From Elusimicrobiota bacterium (GTDB lineage: Bacteria > Elusimicrobiota > Elusimicrobia > Elusimicrobiales > UBA9959): DNA of 29,797 bases. A program made the translations under genes and the position numbers. The notes under the pieces are model-generated. The model was not told the DNA's origin and made no database searches. It worked only from the letters and a program-made list of their open reading frames with translations. Each line of letters opens with the position of its first letter. Position 1 is the stretch's first letter. This document shows, piece after piece, positions 8,601-15,566 of the stretch. The stretch is taken from NCBI GenBank assembly GCA_003450815.1, contig DMES01000015.1, positions 1 through 29,797 on the forward strand. Direction: 5' to 3'.

Positions 8601-9052
8601 TCAGCGGACCGAAGGCGGACTACCACAAACCTTCCGATACCTTTGAAAAGATAGACCTGCAAGGCGTAGTAAAACAGGCTGAATTCGCGAAAGAAATAAT
8701 AGATTACCTAGCCTCGGACAGCGAGTTTTTAACCAGGCCTCCCTCTGCCCAGCCGTCCGGCCGTTCAGCCGTCCAGCTCCCCGGCGTCCGAAAAGTCTCC
8801 ACCGGACTTATTCCGGATTTTTCGTTCCAGGGGAAAGGAGTGAGAGCCCAGGAGATAACGCCCGGCTCCCCTCTTTCAGCAGCCGGCATCAGAGCAGGCG
8901 CCGTGATTACAAAGCTAAACGGTGAAACAGTGGCCAGCCTCAAGGAATATTCCGCCGCGCTGAAAAAGTTTTCCCCCGGAGAAACGGTAAAAATAGACTA
9001 TATCTCTGATAATGCTGAAAACACAATTGAAATAAAACTTGCGGAGAAATAA
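5681..9052 (+). CDS. Secreted M1-like/M28 double metallopeptidase with PDZ
   Basis: A 1123-residue exported peptidase with two zinc-peptidase modules. A signal peptide (MKKNLLSLIVMLTLTAGLSA) begins at the second ATG (5696), which may be the true start. An M1-type domain carries HEILHNWW (His315, Glu316, His319) with the third ligand Glu337 in WCEGLTAY. The spacing from the second His is one residue shorter than the classic M1 pattern. After a linker region (about 560-790), an M28 domain shows AHYDH (833-837), GADDNASG (Asp850/851), SGEEEG (881-886), NFDTVG (Asp912) and DYHKPSD (His982). A C-terminal PDZ domain spans about 1030-1120 (ITPGSPLSAAGIRAGAVI). It is likely a periplasmic or extracellular aminopeptidase. 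The 3' end overlaps the next frame. Confidence 0.88.
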   Translation: MQKINMKKNLLSLIVMLTLTAGLSAATVNHALEINIEPQNHSLSVKDTLTFSDSGTEFVFTIHQGLTPSVKTKGAVLELMAPEAAKEKYGISYSSSGLIPDIYRVTLAKKAETFRLEYGGFINHPLGEQAEEYSRSFSETPGIISGEGCYLSAASGWYPHFENALVTFTVKTSLPAPYDCVAGGTRINRAAATTTVTTVWEEKEPQDEITLACGQYSEYMRPGGQPAVSALSKKKRKPIEHYAFLRFPDAELAERYLDASKKYVDFYSSLIGPYPYSKFALVENFWETGYGLPSFTLLGGKIIRLPFIINSSYPHEILHNWWGNGVFTDYEKGNWCEGLTAYLADYLIAENRGKGKEYRETTLQKYADYVLEGKDFPLTEFRSRNSSASEAVGYGKTLMFYHMLRNALGDAGFKAGLKSFYNDNRFKSADFDDLKKAFEKQTGSGRLSTFFDQWIKRAGSPELVLKNIRTARIPPEYTLEFTLAQTQEGPAYELEVPAAIYLEGIPQPRRQVLKFTHKEETFNYSAPLKIMRLEIDPEFNVFRKLNPLETPPTLSRLLGAKQPGLILPDGEEYQAWEIFASAWTKDKENLPLIRKDSSVTAPPDGAYWLLGAGNRFAPTFEKQLEVYGARFSSSSVIIGNREFSRAGNTFVFASFAAANNTSRAGRAGVSSGLIISASTGSLRALASKLPHYGKYSWLVFDSAMNSAASGVWTTAHSPLAADLGGTGFVQGGVPESRAPLAVLPSVFSAERLGADISALAALPGGRGPDSAGLEKSSRLAAKSFIEAGLKPFYADGWEQGFKYTVQGKEFNFKNVVAKVEGTKEKDEYLVLCAHYDHLAPKGGEMYSGADDNASGTALLLELARYYALHPQSRTLIFAAFSGEEEGRLGSRFFMDSLEPGLKEKINAAVNFDTVGRLGSGKILLLGSGSSAKWPHIFRGAGFVTGVDYDLIKEELDSSDQASFIEKGLPAVQFFSGPKADYHKPSDTFEKIDLQGVVKQAEFAKEIIDYLASDSEFLTRPPSAQPSGRSAVQLPGVRKVSTGLIPDFSFQGKGVRAQEITPGSPLSAAGIRAGAVITKLNGETVASLKEYSAALKKFSPGETVKIDYISDNAENTIEIKLAEK

Positions 9053-10166
9053 GGAAACTGTAAAATGCAAAATAAAAAGCATATATTTGCCGGTTTTATT
9101 GTTCACTGTCATAGCCGCGGGCGCCGCATTCGGCGAAACTGTCAACGAGGGCATTTTTGCGCCAAGCCGCCTTACCTCCGTACTGGGCCAGGACGGGGTT
9201 ACTCCCATCCCGGTTGTTTTTAAAGACGGCGAAAAGAAATACTTGTGGACTTTCGGCGACACCCTCCTGGGTACCTGGAAAGGGCCGGTGGTAACCACCG
9301 CAACGCTGAATTTTACCGGCGCCGCAGACATGGCCTCTATGCCCTGCAATACTCTGGCGCTTTCAGATGCTCCCACTGAAACAAATTACAAAGACCTCCT
9401 CTTTAAATTTTACATGGGAAGCTCAACCGCCTCGGAATTCATCAAATATGACCAGACCGAAAACCCTTTTAAAAACCGACTTTGGGCCGATAATGGAATA
9501 CAAACTGCCGGCGGGGTGTATGTGTTTTATATGGATGTGGAGCTCACCAAAGAAAACGCCATCGGCTTTAAGTTCAACGGCACTGGGCTCGCAAAGGCTG
9601 AAGTTCCCGAAAACGCCGAAATTGCAAAGTTTAATTTTGAAAGGGTTAAAGGCTTCTACGCTAAAGATCTGCTGCTGGGCGACGGCGTGGCCGAGGCAGA
9701 CGGCTATATTTACATACTGGGCCGGATCGCAAAAAAAGGGGACGGCAGCCTGAACGCGCTCTGCGCGGCCAGGGTGAAACCGGAACTGATAGAGGATTTT
9801 TCAGCTTATGAATTCCTGTCGCAGGAAGGCACCTGGCAAAAAAAGGAAAAGGGAGCTTTCTTTGACGATATTTCAGGAGAGGCGTCGCTGGTTTATGACT
9901 CGGGGGCAAATCTCTTCAGGATAGTTTACCTAAGCGGCATAACCCAGGAAATCAAGCTGGTTGAATTCTCAACTTTCAAGGAGTTCGCGCAAGGTCCGGA
10001 TACAAAAAGCGTTTATAAACCCGAACCAAAAAAGGACATTCTCTATTATTCCGCCAAAGAAATATTCCACTCAAAAGATACCGTCTACCTCATCTACATC
10101 GACCCTTCCATTTACCAACCGATACTGGTGAAACACAGTAAACCCGAAAAATTCAGGAAGAACTGA
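9039..10166 (+). CDS. Exported DUF4185-like beta-propeller protein
   Basis: An open frame of 375 residues with an export signal (KIKSIYLPVLLFTVIAAGAAFG) followed by repeated beta-rich units containing WTFGDTLLGTW, GGVYVFYMD, GYIYILG and LFRIVYLSG. This resembles DUF4185-type propellers, some of which are linked to carbohydrate binding or hydrolysis. The only in-frame starts are TTG codons: 9039, inside the previous gene, or 9087. A good AAGGAAA site points to ATG 9065, which is in another frame and soon stops. A frameshift, a sequencing slip in the A-rich stretch, or TTG initiation are all possible. It follows the peptidase gene directly, so the two are probably co-transcribed. Function is uncertain. 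Confidence 0.65.
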   Translation: MRRNKETVKCKIKSIYLPVLLFTVIAAGAAFGETVNEGIFAPSRLTSVLGQDGVTPIPVVFKDGEKKYLWTFGDTLLGTWKGPVVTTATLNFTGAADMASMPCNTLALSDAPTETNYKDLLFKFYMGSSTASEFIKYDQTENPFKNRLWADNGIQTAGGVYVFYMDVELTKENAIGFKFNGTGLAKAEVPENAEIAKFNFERVKGFYAKDLLLGDGVAEADGYIYILGRIAKKGDGSLNALCAARVKPELIEDFSAYEFLSQEGTWQKKEKGAFFDDISGEASLVYDSGANLFRIVYLSGITQEIKLVEFSTFKEFAQGPDTKSVYKPEPKKDILYYSAKEIFHSKDTVYLIYIDPSIYQPILVKHSKPEKFRKN

Positions 10167-10240
10167 TTGTTCCGGGAAGATAAACACAAGCACGTCCGGG
10201 AACCGCAGCGATTTTCAAGTTCACAAAAACGAGCACGCTT

Positions 10241-10801
10241 CTGACTTCCAAGTTGCCTTAATAAATACTGCTTCTCTCGACCAGAGCTTTTTGGCTTTTG
10301 GGTGTCCCATGACCCCTGAATTGGTTCGCGGGGCCTGCCGCCGGACCGGGAAGCGGGGACAGCCGCCCACACCGTGGTCAGCTTCCACCACTCACCTTCG
10401 GCGCTTCGCAAGCCTCAGGTTCGCGAAGGCCCCGCTAACCCGGCTCCGGCGGCACCCGCTCCATGTTAAAAAACTTCAGGATGATTTGTTATAAAGAAGT
10501 TGAGTTAGGTTTATAATTCGCCGCGACCGCCGGGCGGGCAATTGCGAAGTATCCTCATAAGGGCGGGAACATGTTATTTTAAAAAAGCTGACGGCGAAAA
10601 TATTTTTCTTGCGGGGGTGGCGGGGGATTTGTGTTAGCAGGGCTTTCCGCAGGCCGAATTGCTCTTGCAATCGGCCGAGGGTTAGGGCGGCCGCTATGCG
10701 GACGACCCGGCCCTGCTAACACAAACCCCCGACAGGACCCGCGCCAGTATAGACTGTTGACGATACTTGAATTGTTTTGGGTGTCCCGAATCGAAAGTCA
10801 G
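10241..10801 (-). mobile_element. Non-coding TIR element, copy 2 (inverted, longer)
   Basis: The inverse of the element at 3939-4390, bounded by CTGACTTCCAAGTTG (10241-10255) and the degraded end CGAATCGAAAGTCAG (10787-10801). It is 109 bp longer, because the segment between the palindromic core and the GC-rich right half (about 10470-10620) is expanded and differs in sequence. The motif GGGTGTCCC appears near both ends. It fills most of the 711-bp gap between converging gene ends (DUF4185-like gene and pseudouridine synthase gene). The remaining parts, 10167-10240 and 10802-10877, show no gene. Short open frames inside the element occur on both strands and look like chance. Confidence 0.72.
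10628..10725. repeat. 98-bp palindromic core of element copy 2
   Basis: Arms TTTGTGTTAGCAGGGC (10628-10643) and GCCCTGCTAACACAAA (10710-10725) are perfect inverses here, with the same nested stems (CCGCA/TGCGG and the GGCCG..CGGCC hairpin) as in the first copy. The perfect outer pairing suggests the structure is under selection or recently formed. Confidence 0.75.
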
Positions 10802-10877
10802 GAAAAACTCAGGAAAGACTGAACTTTTTAGAAAAGAAAACAGTAAGAACGCCCGGAAATTGCGGCAATTTACGGGT

Positions 10878-11522
10878 TTACAAAAACGGCAGCACGCTCA
10901 TAAAATCTTTCGGCGGGTCCGCCCGGAAAGCCTGTTTTTTTCCGTTCCGGTCGTTAAACTTCAACTCATACGCGTGCAGCATCAGGCGCGGCCATTGTTT
11001 TTGTTTTTCCTGATCGCCGTAAACCCTGTCGCCGATAATGGGGTGGCCTATGGAATATAAATGCACCCTGATCTGGTGGCGGCGGCCCGATAAAATGGAC
11101 ACCTCCAGCAACGTGGAGTTTTTATAATGCTCAAGCGTTTCGTATCTGGTTACGGAGGCCTTACCGTCGAACGCCACCGACACGCGGCCAGACCCCCCCT
11201 GAACCAGCGGCTTGTCAATTTCCCCGTTTTGTGCCGCTATAAGCCCGTCCACGGCGGCCAGATATTTTTTGGTAATGTCCCGAGTTTCAAATAGCCCGGA
11301 ATAATAGCGGTGAGCTTCAGCATTTCGGGCAAACAACATAAGCCCGCTGGCATCTTTGTCAAGACGGTGCACAACAAAGAGCGGGCCGCGGGACACGCGC
11401 AAAATTGAAAGCGCGCTTTTGGCCGAAGCAAGCCCTCCACGGCCCGGCATAGTTAGCAGGCCGGAAGGCTTGTTTATGGCCAGCATATCGGAGTCTTCGT
11501 AAATAAGCTCAGGTTCGGTCAT
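10878..11522 (-). CDS. RluA-family 23S/tRNA pseudouridine synthase
   Basis: A 214-residue enzyme that converts uridine to pseudouridine in RNA. The catalytic motif HRLDKDASGL (Asp in RLDKD) is clear, followed by KKYLAAVDG and the SGRRHQIRVHL segment with GDRVYGD, all standard for the RluA/RluD family. The protein starts directly at the catalytic domain, with no N-terminal S4 domain, so it is the short RluA/TruC-like form. The RNA target cannot be told from sequence. It lies downstream of the MFS gene on the same strand, separated by a low-complexity inverted repeat. No strong ribosome binding site is seen before the ATG. Confidence 0.9.
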   Translation of the reverse strand: MTEPELIYEDSDMLAINKPSGLLTMPGRGGLASAKSALSILRVSRGPLFVVHRLDKDASGLMLFARNAEAHRYYSGLFETRDITKKYLAAVDGLIAAQNGEIDKPLVQGGSGRVSVAFDGKASVTRYETLEHYKNSTLLEVSILSGRRHQIRVHLYSIGHPIIGDRVYGDQEKQKQWPRLMLHAYELKFNDRNGKKQAFRADPPKDFMSVLPFL

Positions 11523-11578
11523 ATAGAGATTGCAATTATGGATTGTAATCTTTCAGGTTATTTGGTTCAAGGTTCAGC

Positions 11579-11660
11579 GGTTCAATGGTTCACGGTTGTT
11601 TTTTTACGATCTCCTTGCATCACCCGGATTTCCAACCGTTGAACCGTGAACCATTCAACC
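11579..11660. repeat. Low-complexity inverted repeat (GGTTCA words)
   Basis: GGTTCAATGGTTCACGGTT (11579-11597) is matched in inverse at 11642-11660 with one mismatch and a 44-nt loop. The left side is preceded by more GGTTCA words (from 11564). The right arm abuts the stop codon of the MFS gene at 11661, and the same repeat type continues into its last codons (about 11664-11675). It could act as a terminator or transcript end stabiliser between the two minus-strand genes. Confidence 0.65.
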
Positions 11661-12881
11661 TTATATCCGTGAACCTTCACAATTATAATCCTTTTCATAA
11701 CAATATCCCGCAAGTATTGAGGTTATTCCGCCGAAACCCAGATAAAGAATAGACACAAAAATCGCCAGAGACAGGCCGAAATGATCCGAGAAAATACCCA
11801 TCAACGACGGCGAAAGCGCGTCGCCCAGCGCATGAATTATAAATATATTCAGAGCGAAAGCCATAGAACGCATACTGACCGGGATGGTTTCCACAATTGC
11901 CGCGTGATAAGGCCCTGAATTCATAAAAATAAAAAACTCGGCGAAAAAGATCATAGTAAGCGAAACGCGCAGGCTGTCCGTAAGCACCGCCGCCAGGCCA
12001 AACGGCATGCTCAGAAAAAAGCTGAGATACCCGATAATAAAGTACGACCGTTTATTGCGCGCGCGCAGCCAGTCCGCGAGCCAGCCGCCGGTGAGATTGC
12101 CGGCGATTCCCGCCGCCACGGTAACAGCCCCGAAAAGCAAACCCGCCCTGGCAACCCCAAGCCCGTAGCTGCGCACAAAAAAAGACGGCATCCAGGCGGC
12201 CATCCCGCCCACAGAGAAAGTGCTGATGGACTGTGAAAGGGTAACAAGCAGGTAGGTCCTGTTCTTAAAAAGCTTCGCGTAGTGCGAGAAAGATACCGTT
12301 CCCACCCTGGCTTTCTTCTCCTCAGTTTCACGGAAAAATAAGGCGATAATGCCAAGCGCTATGCCAGGCGCCGCCACTATAAAAAACGCGTTCCTCCAGC
12401 CGAAAAGCTCTCCCAATACGCCTCCCAGCAGATAGCCTATAGCGCTGCCCACCGGAATGGCCAGTGCGTACAGCGCCATCACCCGGGCGCGTCTCTCTAC
12501 AGGGAACCATTCCGCCAGATACGATGGCGAGACAGTTCCATACCCGGCTTCCCCGACTCCCACGGCTGAACGCGTAAAGAGCAGCTGGGCGTAGTTCCTT
12601 ACAAAACCAGTGCATAGCGTGGCCGCGCTCCAGAAAACGGCGCTTACTCCTATAATAAGGGGCCTGCGGTACTTATCACCGTAATAACCTACCAGCGGGG
12701 CGAAACACATATACACCAGCATAAAGGAAGATGCCAGAAAACCAAGTTTGGCATCGCTGAGAAGCAGGTCTTTTTTAATAAGCGGGAAAACGGCGTAAAG
12801 GGCCTGGCGGTCTATGTAGTTGAAAAGGCTGATAAAAAAAATCAGGAACAGTACCCGGCGCGAGTATTTCTGGGTTTCCAT
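11661..12881 (-). CDS. MFS transporter, Spinster-like
   Basis: A 406-residue inner-membrane carrier with about twelve hydrophobic segments. The N-terminus (FNYIDRQALYAVFPLIKKDL), the loop-2/3 motif GYYGDKYRRP, the RSAVGVGEAGYGTVSPSYLAEWF region and the RAR loops match the Spinster-like MFS group seen in many bacteria. The substrate is unknown: relatives are annotated as sphingolipid, hexuronate or organic anion carriers. The ATG at 12881 (METQKY) was preferred over one six codons upstream because it gives a typical short cytoplasmic N-terminus; neither has a good ribosome site. The last residues (about EGSRI) are encoded by the low-complexity repeat, so the C-terminus appears to have been extended into it. 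Confidence 0.87.
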   Translation of the reverse strand: METQKYSRRVLFLIFFISLFNYIDRQALYAVFPLIKKDLLLSDAKLGFLASSFMLVYMCFAPLVGYYGDKYRRPLIIGVSAVFWSAATLCTGFVRNYAQLLFTRSAVGVGEAGYGTVSPSYLAEWFPVERRARVMALYALAIPVGSAIGYLLGGVLGELFGWRNAFFIVAAPGIALGIIALFFRETEEKKARVGTVSFSHYAKLFKNRTYLLVTLSQSISTFSVGGMAAWMPSFFVRSYGLGVARAGLLFGAVTVAAGIAGNLTGGWLADWLRARNKRSYFIIGYLSFFLSMPFGLAAVLTDSLRVSLTMIFFAEFFIFMNSGPYHAAIVETIPVSMRSMAFALNIFIIHALGDALSPSLMGIFSDHFGLSLAIFVSILYLGFGGITSILAGYCYEKDYNCEGSRI

Positions 12882-12953
12882 GCAGGAGTATAATATCATA
12901 AAATTATATAGTTGCCGCTAACAGACAGAGCTCAGAAGTTAGAAGTTAGAATT

Positions 12954-12995
12954 CAGAATAGCGGGATTTTTTCCGTCACCGACATTCCTATTCTG
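12954..12995. repeat. Low-complexity inverted repeat between divergent genes
   Basis: CAGAATAG (12954-12961) and CTATTCTG (12988-12995) form a short stem that extends imperfectly on both sides through AGAAGTTAGAAGTTAGAATT words (from about 12934) and GACTTCTGG. It lies between the start codons of the MFS gene (-) and the aminopeptidase gene (+). A terminator role is therefore unlikely at this site. Confidence 0.45.
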
Positions 12996-13058
12996 ACTTC
13001 TGGCTGCTGAATAGCCGCAAGATAATTTCAACTATTTCACTGAACTGAGGAGAATAAT

Positions 13059-14486
13059 ATGAAAAAAACCATAAAAAAACCCGAATTGACCTATTCAAAC
13101 AAAAACGGCTATGAGAAGCTGCCTAAAGCGGAATTAAAGAACCTGGAGGAGCTTAACCGCCTTTACATTGATTTTATCGCGCGGGCAAAGACGGAAAGGG
13201 ACGCTCACGACGAAGCTGTGGCTCTGCTTGAAACGGCCGGTTTCAGTGACCTGCTCAAATTTGAGAAAGACAACACACGGCTTAAGCCGGGAGACAGGAT
13301 ATACAAATCCTGTTCCGGAAAAACGCTGATGGCCGTTATTATCGGCAAAAAACCGCTTGAGGCGGGCATGCACATTGTGGGCGCCCATACCGATTCCCCC
13401 CGCATAGACATAAAACAGAACCCGCTTTACGAAAGCGGAGATATGGCGTTTTTGGACACCCACTATTACGGCGGCATAAAAAAATACCAGTGGGTTACAA
13501 TACCGCTCGCGTTGCACGGCGTGTTTATAAAGCCCGACGGCAAGAAAATAAAAGTGAGCGTGGGAGAGGACCCCTCCGAACCTGTGCTTTGCATAACCGA
13601 CCTTTTGCCGCATCTTGCCCAGGACCAGATGAAAAAGACCCTGGCTGAAGGGATTGAGGGCGAACACCTGGACGCCATAGTGGGTTCAATACCATCAGAT
13701 GATAAGAAGCTGAAAGAAAAGATCAAACATAATGTGCTCAAGCTGCTGAACGAAAAATATGGGATTACGGAAGAAGATTTCCTTTCGGCCGAACTTGAAC
13801 TGGTACCGGCGGCTCCTCCCCGTGAGGCCGGCCTTGACCGGTCCATGGTGCTCGGCTACGGCCAGGATGACCGCGTTTGCGCGTACACCGGGCTAAAAGC
13901 CATGATAGATCTTAAAGGCACTCCGGAATACACCTCATGCGTGCTGCTTTGCGACAAAGAGGAGATAGGTTCGGTGGGCGCCACCGGCATGGCCTCAAAT
14001 TTTTTTGAGAACACAGCCGCGGAGCTTGTAAATCTTACCTCCGAAGTTTACAGCGAACTTTCCCTAAAACGCGCGATGGAGCATTCCTGGATGCTTTCCG
14101 CCGACGTTAATTCTCTTTTTGATCCGCTGTTCCCGGCGGTTTCTGAAAAAAAGAATACGGCTTTTATGAACCACGGCCTCTGCCTTACCAAATACTGCGG
14201 CGCGCGCGGGAAATCCGGCTCTTCCGACGCTAACGCGGAGTTTGTGGCCGAAATGCGGCGCATTTTCGCTAAGGCTGGAGTGATCTGGCAGACCGGAGAA
14301 CTGGGCAAAGTTGACCAGGGCGGCGGCGGCACCATAGCCTGGCTGATGGCCCGCTACGGCATGCAGGTGGTGGATTGCGGCGTGGGGTTATTATCCATGC
14401 ACGCGCCCATGGAACTTGCCGGCAAGCTGGACATTTATATGGCCTATAAAGGCTATCTGGCGTTCCTGAAAGACGGACGTAAATAG
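13059..14486 (+). CDS. apeA: M18 family aminopeptidase
   Basis: A 475-residue cytoplasmic zinc aminopeptidase, expected to remove N-terminal (often acidic) residues from peptides as a dodecamer. Visible M18 signatures are VGAHTDSPR (His110, Asp112), GYGQDDRV (bridging Asp271), CDKEEIGSVGATG (Glu301/302), GKSGSSDANAEF and GKVDQGGGGTIAW, and the final ligand in LSMHAPMEL. Length and the GKVDQGGGGT signature fit the bacterial aminopeptidase-1 (ApeA) branch. A strong GAGGAGA site (13047-13053) five bases before the ATG fixes the start. No signal peptide is present, which suggests it completes degradation of peptides imported or released in the cell. Confidence 0.92.
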   Translation: MKKTIKKPELTYSNKNGYEKLPKAELKNLEELNRLYIDFIARAKTERDAHDEAVALLETAGFSDLLKFEKDNTRLKPGDRIYKSCSGKTLMAVIIGKKPLEAGMHIVGAHTDSPRIDIKQNPLYESGDMAFLDTHYYGGIKKYQWVTIPLALHGVFIKPDGKKIKVSVGEDPSEPVLCITDLLPHLAQDQMKKTLAEGIEGEHLDAIVGSIPSDDKKLKEKIKHNVLKLLNEKYGITEEDFLSAELELVPAAPPREAGLDRSMVLGYGQDDRVCAYTGLKAMIDLKGTPEYTSCVLLCDKEEIGSVGATGMASNFFENTAAELVNLTSEVYSELSLKRAMEHSWMLSADVNSLFDPLFPAVSEKKNTAFMNHGLCLTKYCGARGKSGSSDANAEFVAEMRRIFAKAGVIWQTGELGKVDQGGGGTIAWLMARYGMQVVDCGVGLLSMHAPMELAGKLDIYMAYKGYLAFLKDGRK

Positions 14487-14498
14487 TTTTTAGTGTAT

Positions 14499-14946
14499 GA
14501 GTTATGAGTTATAAGTTCTAAGTTCAAACAAAACATTGGACCACCGCTGGTAACTTTATGACGGAAAGCATTATTAAGGATAAAAGTTATAAATTTGCCC
14601 TTAATATCATCCGTTTTTATTCCAGTTTACGCGAAAAAAAAGAATTTGTTCTTTCCCGGCAATTACTTAAAGCAGGGACAAGTATTGGGGCCAATATAGA
14701 AGAGGCTCTTGCAGGAGAAAGCAAAGCTGATTTTATCCATAAAATGGCGATCGCGGCAAAAGAGGCCCGAGAAACAAAATATTGGCTAAGACTATTAAAA
14801 GACAGCGGGATCGCGGAGAATAATACCGATGTATTGATAAATGAGAACGACGAAATAATAAAAATCTTATCTTCAATAATAAAAACCCTGTCGGCAAAAA
14901 ATAATTTTCCTCCAACTCATAACTCAAAACTTAAAACTCATAACTC
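14499..14946. repeat. Inverted low-complexity repeats flanking a 4-helix-bundle gene
   Basis: GAGTTATGAGTTATAAGTTCT (first 20 bases at 14499-14518, one more at 14519) recurs in inverse at 14926-14946 with two mismatches. The two arms enclose the whole body of the small gene at 14558-14950. The right arm belongs to a longer run of AACTCATAACTC-type words (14914-14947) that encodes the end of that protein. Together they could fold into a long stem with the gene as its loop. Confidence 0.7.
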
Positions 14947-14950
14947 GTAA
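14558..14950 (+). CDS. Four-helix-bundle protein (S23/23S-IVS type)
   Basis: A 130-residue, mostly helical protein. FALNIIRFYSSLRE, LSRQLLKAGTSIGANIEEA, SKADFIHKMAIAAKEARETKYWLRLL and the final helix fit the four-helix-bundle family (PF05635/TIGR02436) found in 23S rRNA intervening sequences and in many scattered loci. Its biochemical role is unknown; relatives include the accessory Avd protein of diversity-generating retroelements. The last residues (THNSKLKTHNS) are encoded by the flanking low-complexity repeat and are unlikely to be ancestral. The downstream gene starts two bases after the stop, so translation may be coupled. No reverse transcriptase or variable repeat was seen nearby. Confidence 0.85.
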   Translation: MTESIIKDKSYKFALNIIRFYSSLREKKEFVLSRQLLKAGTSIGANIEEALAGESKADFIHKMAIAAKEARETKYWLRLLKDSGIAENNTDVLINENDEIIKILSSIIKTLSAKNNFPPTHNSKLKTHNS

Positions 14951-14952
14951 TC

Positions 14953-15471
14953 ATGACCATAAAACTACTAATTACCGGCGGGACTTTTGACAAAGAATAC
15001 AACGAACTTAACGGCAAGCTTTTCTTTCGCCGGACGCACCTTTTCGAAATGCTGAAGCTCGGTCGCGCGCGCGTGCCGGTAAAAGTGAAAACCCTGATGA
15101 TGCTGGACAGCCTTTTTATGACTGCCGCGGACAGGAATAAAATACTGAAAGAATGTCTTGCCTCACGGGAAAAACACATCGTAATCACCCACGGCACCGA
15201 CACTATGCCGCAGACCGCCAGGTTACTTGGCGCCGGGATCAAAAACAAAACCGTGATACTCACCGGCGCCATGGTCCCCTACAAATTCGGCTCTTCGGAT
15301 GGGATGTTTAATCTGGGGTCGGCGCTCTCTTTCGCACAAACGCTCCCCCCCGGTGTTTACATAGCCATGAACGGCAGGTATTTCAACTGGTACAATGTAA
15401 GGAAAAATAAGGCCAGGGGCGAGTTTGAGGAAACGAAAGCCAAGAAGCAATTTAGATGCAAAGACGCATAG
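14953..15471 (+). CDS. Single-domain asparaginase-like protein
   Basis: A 172-residue protein equal to only the N-terminal domain of L-asparaginase. The first threonine motif LITGGTF (Thr11) and the second motif ITHGTDT (Thr82, Asp83) are intact, followed by TVILTGAMVP and GSSDGMFNLGSAL with the usual shape of this fold. The C-terminal domain of normal (~330-residue) asparaginases is absent, and the reading frame does not resume downstream. Stand-alone proteins of this size exist in other bacteria, so it is probably a distinct family and not a truncation. The activity is untested and could be amidohydrolase or none. Its last codons enter a CAATTTAG repeat. No ribosome site is visible; coupling to the preceding gene is likely. 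Confidence 0.83.
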   Translation: MTIKLLITGGTFDKEYNELNGKLFFRRTHLFEMLKLGRARVPVKVKTLMMLDSLFMTAADRNKILKECLASREKHIVITHGTDTMPQTARLLGAGIKNKTVILTGAMVPYKFGSSDGMFNLGSALSFAQTLPPGVYIAMNGRYFNWYNVRKNKARGEFEETKAKKQFRCKDA

Positions 15472-15550
15472 CAATTTAGCCAGAAACAAAAGATTTCCAT
15501 TGTAAATCGCCTTGTTCCTGTATTGCTATACATCCAGATTGCTAAATTGC
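15471..15550. repeat. Inverted repeat GCAATTTAGC at a convergent junction
   Basis: GCAATTTAGC (15471-15480) and GCTAAATTGC (15541-15550) form an exact 10-bp inverted pair. A further CAATTTAG copy lies inside the end of the asparaginase-like gene (about 15448-15455). It sits between converging gene ends and could serve as a two-way terminator, though no T-run follows on either side. Confidence 0.5.
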
Positions 15551-15566
15551 CTTGCCTCTGCCTGTC

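Noticed and set aside
14487..14952. Diversity-generating retroelement built on the four-helix-bundle (Avd-like) gene
   Set aside because: No reverse transcriptase and no template/variable repeat pair within the window.
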